Numbered from the stretch's first letter, positions 1-5,937 are shown. The stretch: 8,027 nucleotides of DNA from an uncultured Dialister sp. (GCF_900541605.1 NZ_UQKJ01000085.1:1-8027), one strand, 5' to 3'. Translations and numbers: made by a program. The notes: generated from the letters alone by a model not told the origin.

Positions 1-15
1 AATCTGACAACGATT

Positions 16-31
16 TAATCAGTGCTTCCCT
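16..31 (+). repeat. 16-bp dispersed repeat, copy 1
   Basis: TAATCAGTGCTTCCCT here matches 5938-5953 and the reverse complement of 7980-7995 at all but one or two positions. In the 5938 copy it directly adjoins the palindromic repeat family A, so it may be an outer part of that element. The rest of 1-91 shows nothing I recognise. Confidence 0.6.
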
Positions 32-91
32 AGCAGTTGGAAGCCCCGCCCTAAATGACTACCCGCAAAACGGATAATCCTGGTGAAATCG

Positions 92-141
92 GCGGTTTCG
101 CCGCAGTCCCTCAATTCTCTTCACTCAATTCTCAATTCTAT
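92..141 (+). repeat. Hairpin plus CTCAA-rich repeat, copy 1
   Basis: A GC-rich hairpin (around 90-104) is followed by the pyrimidine/A-rich stretch 110-141. The same combination in the same orientation recurs at 1227-1277, so lgt lies between direct repeats. The repeat supplies the last codons and stop of lgt. On the minus strand the hairpin might act as a weak lgt terminator, though its T tract is poor. Confidence 0.6.
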
Positions 142-931
142 TTTTCCCCTCCTCCTTCGCATCGGCCCGGTAGCGGATGGAGAAGTAGATGAAGAAGAGC
201 AGGGCTCCGGCGAAGCCGGCGAGGGCGGTGAGCTGGGCGCTCTTCAGGCCGAAGGCCAGGGTGCCATAGTCGCCGCGGAAGTACTCTAGGAAAAACCGGA
301 GGATGGAGTACAGCATGATATAGAGGCAGAACGTGGTGCCCCGGGCATGTTTCGAGCAGGCGTACCAGAGGAGGAGGCCCAGAATGATGAGGTCCCCCTG
401 GCATTCCCACACTTCCGCCGGCCACAGGGGCTGGGCGCCGTAGGTCTGGTAGGCCAGGGTGGTGGAGGGGTAGAGAATGCCGAAATCAGCGCCCGTGGGA
501 TGGCCGAAGGCATCGCCGTTCATGAAATTCGCAATCCGTCCGATGGCCTGACCGAAGATGATGGCCGGCGCCACGATGTCCGCAAACTGGAGGGCCGGAA
601 TGTGATGTTTCCTAAGGAAAATATAGGCAGCGGTGCAGGCAAAGATGACGCCCCCCTGAATGGCCATGCCTCCCTGCCAGACGTAGGGGATTTCCAGGAG
701 GTGGTTGTGGTAGTAGCCCCAGTCAAAGAAGAAAACATCCCAGAGCCGGCCGCCGATGATACCCACGAAGGCAATGGTGAGGCCCAGGTCAAACATGATT
801 TCATGCCAGCCCCGGCCGTCTTTCTTCAGAAGGTAATAGGCCATGACGCAGCCGAAGATGATTCCCAGGGAAAAGAATATCCCGTAGAAGCGGATAGGAA
901 ATCCGCCGATAAATGTAACATACTGATGCAT
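125..931 (-). CDS. lgt: Prolipoprotein diacylglyceryl transferase (Lgt)
   Basis: Lgt transfers the diacylglyceryl group of phosphatidylglycerol to the lipobox cysteine of prelipoproteins in the cytoplasmic membrane, the first step of lipoprotein maturation. The 268-residue product is of normal family length and has about seven hydrophobic segments. The family signature is clear at residues 131-143 (GRIANFMNGDAFG). By alignment with E. coli Lgt as I remember it, Tyr16, Arg132, Asn135, Gly143, Arg212 and Glu216 match Y26, R143, N146, G154, R239 and E243. Two positions differ: Gln92 sits where E. coli has His103 (AIQGG for FHGG), and Asp140 replaces E151. The ATG start is preceded by AAAAGGAG about nine bases upstream. 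The last few codons and the stop lie inside a dispersed repeat (92-141). The gene is transcribed away from the response-regulator operon and appears monocistronic within the window. Family assignment is very secure. Confidence 0.96.
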   Translation of the reverse strand: MHQYVTFIGGFPIRFYGIFFSLGIIFGCVMAYYLLKKDGRGWHEIMFDLGLTIAFVGIIGGRLWDVFFFDWGYYHNHLLEIPYVWQGGMAIQGGVIFACTAAYIFLRKHHIPALQFADIVAPAIIFGQAIGRIANFMNGDAFGHPTGADFGILYPSTTLAYQTYGAQPLWPAEVWECQGDLIILGLLLWYACSKHARGTTFCLYIMLYSILRFFLEYFRGDYGTLAFGLKSAQLTALAGFAGALLFFIYFSIRYRADAKEEGKNRIEN

Positions 932-962
932 TTAAACTGACTCCTTTTGGATACAATGGTTG

Positions 963-989
963 GAGGTACGAGTGTACTCGTGGGACCTT
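963..989. repeat. GGTACG hairpin element upstream of lgt
   Basis: ACGAGT and ACTCGT (968-981) form a tight hairpin inside a GGT...GGGACC frame. The frame resembles the hairpins at 7478-7535 (GGTACG stem CG GGGGCC) although the stem bases differ. It lies just upstream of lgt. Confidence 0.5.
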
Positions 990-1017
990 GAATTTTTAGC
1001 CATACTCCTTAAGCTGT

Positions 1018-1215
1018 ATAGCCGCTTCGCAGTAAATGCACCCCTTCAGTCGCTTGCGCGACAGCTCCCCCGGAGGGGGAGCCGAGTAACATGCAGCTTG
1101 CTCCCCCCTCCGGGGGAAGCCCCGCGAAGCGGGCAAGGGGGGTGCATTTGCCGCGAGACGGCTGATCAGTTTTCCTGGAAGCTGGCAGCCCCGTGCTGAT
1201 GATCCCAGCCGTAAG
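1018..1215. repeat. Family A palindromic repeat, head-to-head inverted pair
   Basis: The left copy runs on the minus strand from about 1086 to 1018 and the right copy on the plus strand from about 1094 to 1215. The arms AAATGCACCCC (1034-1044) and GGGGTGCATTT (1139-1149) are perfect inverses. Each arm contains its own hairpins: GTCGC/GCGAC (1049-1062), CTCCCCC/GGGGGAG (1065-1081) and CCCGC/GCGGG (1121-1133). The right copy continues through GCCGCG and TTTTCCTGGAAGCTGGCAGC, shared with 6004-6045. Short reading frames here are repeat-derived. Confidence 0.85.
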
Positions 1216-1226
1216 AATGCAGCTTC

Positions 1227-1277
1227 TGCGGCGAAGCCGCTGGACCTCAACTCTCAACACTCAAATCTCAATTTTCT
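1227..1277 (+). repeat. Hairpin plus CTCAA-rich repeat, copy 2
   Basis: GCGGCGAAGCCGC (1228-1240) is followed four bases later by the CTCAACTCTC stretch to 1277, matching 92-141 at roughly three quarters of positions. The remaining spacer, 1278-1828, is AT-rich and without genes; it holds the CsoR-like and Fur-like palindromes and the operon promoter listed separately. Confidence 0.6.
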
Positions 1278-1438
1278 TCAGTGCCATACTGTCTATTATA
1301 CAATACAGCCACAGGGCAGGTTGGAATTTATATAAATATAGTACTTTTTCTATCAATTGTAAATAATGAAATAAAAATGAGCTTATGTGCAGGAAAATAC
1401 ATATAAGATTCATTTCAGACTAATAATAGAAATATTTT

Positions 1439-1455
1439 ATACCTATAGGGGGTAT
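1439..1455. promoter_or_regulatory. CsoR/CstR-like palindrome (candidate operator)
   Basis: ATACC (1439-1443) and GGTAT (1451-1455) flank TATAGGG, giving an interrupted palindrome with a G run. From memory this resembles operators of the CsoR/CstR/RcnR repressor class (copper, persulfide or nickel sensing). No gene of such a regulon is adjacent, so this is resemblance only. Confidence 0.3.
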
Positions 1456-1571
1456 ATGTAAAGAAAGGACGGACTTAATAATTGATAACGGGGAAAAGTG
1501 TTTCTTTCATCGATAAAATCGAGCATTCATGACTTCTCAGCAGAGCTGGTATTATTAAACAACAAATTTAT

Positions 1572-1586
1572 TGAGAATAATTATTA
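1572..1586. promoter_or_regulatory. Fur-box-like 7-1-7 palindrome
   Basis: The 15 bases match the TGATAATnATTATCA form of the Fur/PerR-type box at all but two positions. It lies about 43 bp upstream of the predicted -35 of the response-regulator operon, in very AT-rich DNA where chance matches are common. Confidence 0.3.
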
Positions 1587-1628
1587 GATAAATGCTAATA
1601 TTTTTTTATTTTTTCTGACAGGAAACTA

Positions 1629-1656
1629 TTGAATTTTCTCAATCTCATGGTATGAT
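1629..1656 (+). promoter_or_regulatory. Promoter of the response-regulator operon
   Basis: TTGAAT (1629-1634) and TATGAT (1651-1656) are 16 bp apart, and TGG directly before the -10 gives an extended -10 (TGnTATGAT). Transcription would start near 1663, leaving a leader of about 166 bases before the ATG at 1829. Confidence 0.7.
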
Positions 1657-1669
1657 GTTCATAGGACGT

Positions 1670-1689
1670 TAAGTTCATTGGAGAACTTA
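1670..1689 (+). promoter_or_regulatory. Hairpin at the 5' end of the response-regulator leader
   Basis: TAAGTTC (1670-1676) and GAACTTA (1683-1689) form a perfect 7-bp stem with a six-base loop, starting about seven bases after the predicted transcription start. It could protect the 5' end of the mRNA or be a protein-binding palindrome just downstream of the promoter. Confidence 0.45.
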
Positions 1690-1828
1690 TCTCAGCTGTA
1701 CCCAAGGAAGCCGGCATATAACAACAATAATAATGGACGGTTCTGCCAATAATAAAAATAACAGAGCAGAGAAGGCAGCTGAATTTTTTTTCGCGCCCTG
1801 CGCGTTTTCCTTTTTGGGAGGTACCATT

Positions 1829-2509
1829 ATGAGAAACTGTGTATTAATCATTGAACATGATCCCAGTGTAAGCCGCTTCATGCAGCTGAAGCTGGAAGAA
1901 GCCGGTTTTACAACCCTTGTAGATAATACGGGTGATTCCGCTGTGGACCTGACAGGTCAGAGACAGGCCGATATCATTGTCCTGGACCCCGATGAACCCA
2001 TGAAAAATGGTCACGACATTCTGGGAAAGGTGAGAGAAATCAGCAGCATTCCTGTGATTTACCTCTCCTCCGACAGCAGTGTGGATGCCAAGGTGGATGC
2101 TCTGAACGCCGGGGCCGACGATTACCTGACAAAGCCCTATGCCACGAAGGAACTGGTTGCCCGGATCCATGCAGCCCTCCGCCGTCATGAGGAACCGAAA
2201 ATCATCGTAGATCCTGCCTATACCATCGGTGACCTTTCCATTTATCCGGACCGCCACGAAGTACGGGTGGGGGATGAAATCATCGACCTCACAAAGAAGG
2301 AATTCGACCTTCTCCTGTTCCTGGCAAAGAATAAGAACCGGGTCATCAAACGGGAAGAAATCCTGGAAAAGGTCTGGGGTTATGGTTATGCCGGCAAGAC
2401 AAACATTGTGGATGTCTATGTACGGTACCTCAGAAGCAAGATTGACGAGAAGGTAGGAAAGAAGTATATCCATACGGTCCGCGGCATTGGATACGCAGCA
2501 AGAGACTGA
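1829..2509 (+). CDS. OmpR/PhoB-family response regulator, orphan
   Basis: This 226-residue protein has a receiver domain (about 1-120) and a C-terminal winged-helix DNA-binding domain (about 130-224, ending HTVRGIGYAARD), the standard OmpR/PhoB architecture. The phospho-acceptor is Asp53 (VLDPDEP); Ser80 and Lys102 (TKPY) are the usual switch and lysine residues. The acidic pocket reads IIEHD, so His10 stands where PhoB-like proteins have a metal-binding Asp; Glu9 and Asp11 remain. No histidine kinase is present in the window. The ATG at 1829 is chosen because GGGAGGT lies 6-7 bases upstream and the receiver fold begins at once; the reading frame stays open to an ATG at 1733, but that extension has no ribosome binding site and reads as leader. 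It is the first gene of an apparent operon with rnmV, four bases downstream. The regulated genes cannot be told from the sequence. Confidence 0.95.
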   Translation: MRNCVLIIEHDPSVSRFMQLKLEEAGFTTLVDNTGDSAVDLTGQRQADIIVLDPDEPMKNGHDILGKVREISSIPVIYLSSDSSVDAKVDALNAGADDYLTKPYATKELVARIHAALRRHEEPKIIVDPAYTIGDLSIYPDRHEVRVGDEIIDLTKKEFDLLLFLAKNKNRVIKREEILEKVWGYGYAGKTNIVDVYVRYLRSKIDEKVGKKYIHTVRGIGYAARD

Positions 2510-2513
2510 TTCC

Positions 2514-3062
2514 ATGATCCAGCAGGTGATTGTGGTAGAAGGGAAATCGGATATTGCCCGGGTGGGCATGGCAGTAGATGCGGACATGATTGCCACCGGC
2601 GGATTCGCCCTTACAGGAAAAACCATCGAGAAAATCCGGAATGCCTATGAAAAACGGGGCATCATCATCCTGACTGATCCCGATGGACCGGGGGAACGGA
2701 TCCGGCAGCGGCTTACAAAGCTGTTTCCGAAAGCCCTTCATGCCTTTGTGCCCAAGTCAGAAGCTTCTACGGAAGATGACGTGGGCATCGAAGATGCTTC
2801 CCCGGAATCCATACGGAAAGCCCTGTCTACGCTTCGTATCCGGCAGATGGAAGATTCCCATCTCTTTTCGGCGGCTGACCTCTTTGAAGCCGGCCTTACG
2901 GGACAGGCCGATTCTGCCTCCCGGCGGGCAAAAGTGGGGGCCCTTCTCGGCATCGGGTACGGCAATGGCAAGCAGTTCGTGAAACGGCTGAACCACTACG
3001 GCATTACCCGGGAAGAGTGGAAAAAGGCCGTAGAAGCCTGTGAGGAGGGATCATCATGCTAG
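2514..3062 (+). CDS. rnmV: Ribonuclease M5 (5S rRNA maturase)
   Basis: RNase M5 makes the final double-stranded cuts that release mature 5S rRNA from its precursor in Bacillota, normally with ribosomal protein L18 bound. The 182-residue product has an N-terminal TOPRIM domain: the conserved Glu9 in VVEGKSD and the metal-binding DxD at Asp55/Asp57 in ILTDPDGPGE. The phrase ASPESIRKAL further on is typical of the M5 family. The ATG at 2514 lies four bases after the response-regulator stop and puts the TOPRIM strand at the very N-terminus; an in-frame TTG at 2487 would overlap the upstream gene and adds no family sequence. No strong Shine-Dalgarno is visible, so translational coupling to the upstream gene is likely. 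The 3' end overlaps the rsmA start by seven bases, the conserved rnmV-rsmA pairing also found in Bacillus. Confidence 0.94.
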   Translation: MIQQVIVVEGKSDIARVGMAVDADMIATGGFALTGKTIEKIRNAYEKRGIIILTDPDGPGERIRQRLTKLFPKALHAFVPKSEASTEDDVGIEDASPESIRKALSTLRIRQMEDSHLFSAADLFEAGLTGQADSASRRAKVGALLGIGYGNGKQFVKRLNHYGITREEWKKAVEACEEGSSC

Positions 3063-3916
3063 AAGCCAACCTGGCAGACCGACAGGTGGTCCAGTACATC
3101 ATCAAGCGGTTTGGCATCCATGCCAAGCACAAACTGGGCCAGAATTTCCTTATCCGCCCCGATGTGGTGGCAGCCATTGCGGAGGCGGCGGAACTGGGAA
3201 AGGGAGTGCCGGTTATGGAAATCGGTGCCGGCATCGGCACCCTGACCCAGGGGCTGGCGGAAACCGGCGCCGATGTGACGGCTTTCGAGCTGGATCACAG
3301 CCTGGAGCGGGTCCTTTCCCATACCCTGGAGCACTATAAGAATGTCCATATTATCTACGAAGATGTGCTGAAGGCGGATCTGAAGACCATTCTGGGAGAC
3401 CGGGACTGGCGGTGTGCGGCAAACCTGCCCTATTACATCACCACCCCCATCCTTCTTTCCCTCATCCAGTCGGACCTTCCCATTTCTCTCTTCGTCTTCA
3501 TGATGCAGAAGGAAGTGGCAGACCGGATTCTGGCAGAGCCGGGGTCCAAGGATTACGGAGCCCTCACCCTGGCGGTGAACTTTGACTGCACCTCGGAACG
3601 GGTACTGGACATCCCGCCCACCGCTTTCATCCCGAGACCCCAGGTGACATCAACGGTCCTGAAACTCCGGCGGAGAAAGGAACCGGCGGTGGCCGTGAAG
3701 GACAGGAAACTCTTCTTCCGCCTCGTAAAGATGGGCTTCGGCCAGAGACGCAAAGTATTCACCAACGCCATGAAAGCCGGCGGCATTCCGGCGGAAACGA
3801 TCCCGGTGATCCTCGAAAAAGCGGATATCGACGGCAAGCGGAGAGGGGAGACCTTCTCCATGGAAGAATACGGACGGCTCGCAGATGCATGGTTCGATGA
3901 AATCCATAAGGAATGA
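3056..3916 (+). CDS. rsmA: 16S rRNA dimethyladenosine transferase (RsmA/KsgA)
   Basis: RsmA uses S-adenosylmethionine to dimethylate two adjacent adenines in the terminal helix 45 loop of 16S rRNA (A1518/A1519 in E. coli numbering), a late step of 30S assembly. The 286-residue protein shows the family motifs in order: KLGQNFL (26-32), the SAM-binding motif EIGAGIGTLTQGLA (55-68), the acidic residue after the next strand (Glu78 in FELD), Asp103 of the adenine-contact region, the catalytic NLPYY (123-127), and FMMQKEVADRI. The C-terminal small helical domain is complete. AGGAGG at 3043-3048 lies seven bases before the ATG, inside the end of rnmV, and the two genes overlap by seven bases (ATGCTAG). 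The gene ends two bases before a strong intrinsic terminator, so it is the last of the three-gene operon. Confidence 0.97.
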   Translation: MLEANLADRQVVQYIIKRFGIHAKHKLGQNFLIRPDVVAAIAEAAELGKGVPVMEIGAGIGTLTQGLAETGADVTAFELDHSLERVLSHTLEHYKNVHIIYEDVLKADLKTILGDRDWRCAANLPYYITTPILLSLIQSDLPISLFVFMMQKEVADRILAEPGSKDYGALTLAVNFDCTSERVLDIPPTAFIPRPQVTSTVLKLRRRKEPAVAVKDRKLFFRLVKMGFGQRRKVFTNAMKAGGIPAETIPVILEKADIDGKRRGETFSMEEYGRLADAWFDEIHKE

Positions 3917-3918
3917 TG

Positions 3919-3949
3919 AAAAAGCAGGAGGAATTCCTCCTGCTTTTTT
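3919..3949 (+). terminator. Intrinsic terminator of the RR-rnmV-rsmA operon
   Basis: GCAGGAGG (3924-3931) and CCTCCTGC (3936-3943) form an 8-bp stem with an AATT loop, flanked by five As and six Ts. It begins two bases after the rsmA stop. The symmetry would allow it to work on the other strand too, but no minus-strand gene reads into it. Confidence 0.95.
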
Positions 3950-3982
3950 GCGCTATGCGTACCCCCCATCTCCAGGGAGCTC

Positions 3983-4142
3983 CATGCCTGCGGAATATCT
4001 CACAACGTAAACCCTTCTTTCAAGGTTTCCGGTAAGCACGTGCCCCTTCTCTAAGGGCTGCATGCTTTTGGAATAGTTCACAATGGACATAAACTCTTCT
4101 TTCGAGATTTCCGGTAAGCACGTGCCCCCTTGGAGAAGGGGG
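3983..4142 (+). repeat. Imperfect tandem duplication of about 80 bp
   Basis: Two units start at CATGC (3983 and 4061) and share GGAATA, TTCTTTC and the phrase TTTCCGGTAAGCACGTGCCC (4025-4044 and 4107-4126). The period is 78-82 bp with small indels. Each unit ends in a CCCTT...AAGGG hairpin of repeat family B. Confidence 0.75.
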
Positions 4143-4228
4143 CAGCCCGGAGAGCGGGGGATGGATCCGCCTCGGAGAGGCGGAATCTGCGAAAGAAGAA
4201 GAGGGGGCATTCGCCGCGAAGCGGCTAT
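4118..4228 (+). repeat. Family B palindromic repeat with family A tail
   Basis: CCCCCTT/AAGGGGG (4125-4142) is followed by a GC-rich hairpin, GGATGGATC, and a third hairpin of CCGCCTC/GAGGCGG. It matches the minus strand of 7860-7779 at roughly three quarters of positions. It runs into GCGAAGCGGCTAT (4216-4228), identical to the reverse complement of 1018-1030 in family A. It ends just before the serS promoter. Confidence 0.8.
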
Positions 4229-4240
4229 TCTGTTCATACC

Positions 4241-4269
4241 TTTACAAACAGCCATACCGGCGCTATAAT
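4241..4269 (+). promoter_or_regulatory. serS promoter (sigma-A type)
   Basis: TTTACA at 4241-4246 and a perfect TATAAT at 4264-4269 are separated by exactly 17 bp, which is near consensus. Transcription should begin around 4276, just before the first helix of the T-box leader. The upstream edge is only about 12 bp from the end of a palindromic repeat (to 4228). Confidence 0.9.
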
Positions 4270-4275
4270 AAAACC

Positions 4276-4478
4276 AACGCAGGGAAAGAGACTACCTTTT
4301 TCTGATGCCCTTAGAGAAGAGACGGCTGGTGAAAGTCTTGGCAGAAGGAAAAGTTTCCACTCAGGAGCGGCCGGTGACGAACCGGACGGTTTGTGACCGA
4401 TATCAACTTCGAGCTGGCTTAGGCAAATTGGGTGGCACCGCGATGACTTCGTCCCATGGAGGGGAGAAGTCTTTTTTT
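4276..4478 (+). promoter_or_regulatory. T-box leader (tRNA-Ser sensing riboswitch) of serS
   Basis: The T-box is a transcription-attenuating RNA that binds uncharged tRNA and lets polymerase read into the synthetase gene. The conserved T-box segment is at 4430-4442 (GGGTGGCACCGCG). Stem I can be traced: CGC 4278-4280 pairs with GCG 4367-4369, a GA-rich kink-turn-like internal loop follows, and GAG 4288-4290 pairs with CTC 4360-4362. The 3' strand of the next loop then reads TCC at 4356-4358 followed by A, which is the expected place for the specifier; TCC is a serine codon. The antiterminator bulge TGGC (4433-4436) would pair with GCCA, fitting the G discriminator base of tRNA-Ser. Two small hairpins lie between (4371-4385 and 4387-4400). 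Specifier and bulge point independently to serine, agreeing with the downstream gene. Confidence 0.93.
4445..4478 (+). terminator. T-box regulated terminator
   Basis: GACTTC (4445-4450) pairs with GAAGTC (4466-4471), with CCC/GGG inside, followed by seven Ts. The CCC at 4453-4455 can pair instead with GGG at 4430-4432 to make the antiterminator, so the two folds exclude each other. Confidence 0.9.
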
Positions 4479-4509
4479 ATTTCCATTGCTTTCCATGCCG
4501 TTTCCGGAA

Positions 4510-4535
4510 TGTCCATTTCTAAAGGAAAAAGGACA
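4510..4535 (+). other. Hairpin between T-box terminator and serS
   Basis: TGTCC (4510-4514) can pair with GGACA (4531-4535), with an inner TTTC/GAAA helix. It lies in the 93 bases between the leader terminator and the serS start, has no T tract of its own, and might stabilise or mark the read-through mRNA. The pairing is visible; any function is speculation. Confidence 0.35.
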
Positions 4536-4571
4536 GATCCAGCGGCAAATTTGATACAGGGAGAGATAGTT

Positions 4572-5885
4572 ATGTTAGACATCAAGTTTATTCGTGAACA
4601 TGCTGATGAGGTCAAGAAGAATCTGGTAAACCGCCACAATCCCTTTGACCTGGATGAAGTGCTGGCGCTCGACGAAAAGAGAAGACAGCTGCTGCAGGAG
4701 ACAGAAGCGCTGAAGAGCGAAAAGAATGCAGAATCCAAAAAGATTGCCCAGGCTAAGAGAAATGGGGAAGACGCAGCTGATGCCATCGCTTCCATGAGAG
4801 AAGTGGGCAAGAAAATCGCCGCCATTGATAAGGAACTGGGAGAAGTGGAAGGCAAGCTGAACGAACTGCTGCTCCATATCCCGAATATGGCTGATAAATC
4901 TGTTCCCGTAGGCAAAGATGACTCTGAAAACCCGGAAGTCCGCCGCTGGGGTGAAATTCCGAAGTTTGATTTCCCCATCAAAGCTCACTATGAGCTGGGA
5001 GATACCCTTGGCATCCTCGATGCAGAACGGGCCGGCAAGGTATCCGGCGCCCGCTTCTATTTCTACCTCCAGGGCGCTGCCCGCCTGGAAAGAGCGGTAT
5101 ACAACTTCATGCTGGACCTTCATACCCAGCAGAATGATTATACCGAAGTCATTCCGCCCTATATCATCAACGGCAAGTCCATGCAGGGCACCGGCCAGCT
5201 GCCGAAGTTTGCCGATGATATGTACAAGGTGGAAGGGGAAAACATGTACATGACCCCGACTGCCGAAGTACCGCTGACCAACTATTTCGCCGGTGAAATC
5301 CTGGATGGCGATATGCTTCCTGTCCACCTTACCGCCCTCACCCCCTGTTTCCGTAAAGAAGCGGGCTCCGCAGGCAAGGATACCCGTGGCCTCATCCGGC
5401 AGCACCAGTTCCATAAAGTAGAAATGGTAAAGTACTGCAAACCGGAAGACAGCTGGGATGAACTGGAAAGCCTCACTGCGGAAGCAGAAAAGGTGCTGCA
5501 GCTCCTGAAGCTTCCATACCATGTGGTTTGCCTCTGCACCGGAGATATCGGATTCTCCTCTGCCAAGACCTATGACCTGGAAGTATGGATGCCGGCACAG
5601 AATAAGTACCGTGAAATTTCTTCCTGCTCCAACTGCCTCGATTTCCAGGCCCGCCGCGCTAACATCCGTTTCCGCCGCACCCCTGGAGCAAAGCCTGAAT
5701 TCGTTCACACCCTGAATGGTTCCGGCCTTGCTGTAGGCAGAACGGTAGCAGCTATCATGGAAAATTACCAGCAGGCCGATGGCACCATCAAGGTCCCGGA
5801 TGTACTGGTTCCGTACATGAATGGCGTAACGGTGATCGGAAAGAGAAACGGTTTCCCCAGCTCCAAACCTGTAGAAAAGAAATAA
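4572..5885 (+). CDS. serS: Seryl-tRNA synthetase
   Basis: SerRS is the class II synthetase that charges tRNA-Ser, and also tRNA-Sec where present. The 437-residue product is close to the usual 420-430. Residues about 28-105 form the N-terminal antiparallel coiled coil that grips the long variable arm of tRNA-Ser, rich in Lys, Glu and Leu. The catalytic domain follows: TGQLPKF (207-213), the serine-binding TAEVPLT (230-236), motif 2 with FRKEAGSAGKDTRGL (260-274) and the conserved Arg261, and motif 3 NGSGLAVGRT (382-391) with Arg390. The ATG at 4572 is chosen because AGGGAG lies eight bases upstream and the next residues (MLDIKFIREH) match the family N-terminus. The frame is open further upstream to 4305, but that stretch is the T-box leader. 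Expression should rise when uncharged tRNA-Ser accumulates, through that leader. Confidence 0.97.
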   Translation: MLDIKFIREHADEVKKNLVNRHNPFDLDEVLALDEKRRQLLQETEALKSEKNAESKKIAQAKRNGEDAADAIASMREVGKKIAAIDKELGEVEGKLNELLLHIPNMADKSVPVGKDDSENPEVRRWGEIPKFDFPIKAHYELGDTLGILDAERAGKVSGARFYFYLQGAARLERAVYNFMLDLHTQQNDYTEVIPPYIINGKSMQGTGQLPKFADDMYKVEGENMYMTPTAEVPLTNYFAGEILDGDMLPVHLTALTPCFRKEAGSAGKDTRGLIRQHQFHKVEMVKYCKPEDSWDELESLTAEAEKVLQLLKLPYHVVCLCTGDIGFSSAKTYDLEVWMPAQNKYREISSCSNCLDFQARRANIRFRRTPGAKPEFVHTLNGSGLAVGRTVAAIMENYQQADGTIKVPDVLVPYMNGVTVIGKRNGFPSSKPVEKK

Positions 5886-5937
5886 CCCGTTAGGTGATAA
5901 GCCCAATCGGGCGGGGTTTATACCAGCAGGATTGAGG

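Noticed and set aside
347..940. A 197-codon plus-strand open frame opposite lgt
   Set aside because: Its translation is a shadow of the Lgt signature region and is not a recognisable protein.
960..1260. Small open frames on both strands in the spacer upstream of lgt
   Set aside because: They coincide with the family A inverted pair and are low-complexity translations of hairpin DNA.
1792..1812. Attenuator-like CGCG hairpin followed by T-rich sequence before the response-regulator ribosome binding site
   Set aside because: The stem is only four base pairs and the T tract is interrupted; too weak to call a terminator.
1733..1828. In-frame N-terminal extension of the response regulator
   Set aside because: The receiver fold starts at the ATG at 1829, which has a strong GGGAGGT; the extension has no ribosome binding site and reads as leader.
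1844..2626. A 260-codon minus-strand open frame opposite the response regulator and rnmV
   Set aside because: Both plus-strand genes have clear conserved domains; the antisense translation shows no recognisable motif or ribosome binding site.
3983..4142. Possible CRISPR array
   Set aside because: Only two degenerate units are present, with an 80-bp period, no regular spacers and no cas gene.
3953..4255. A 100-codon minus-strand open frame between rsmA and serS
   Set aside because: Its sequence is the translation of the tandem 80-bp units and the family B repeat (similar peptide blocks recur inside it); no ribosome binding site supports it.
5886..5923. Separate terminator right after serS (GCCC/GGGC hairpin)
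   Set aside because: The stem is four base pairs with only three Ts, while a far stronger terminator lies at 6087-6126.
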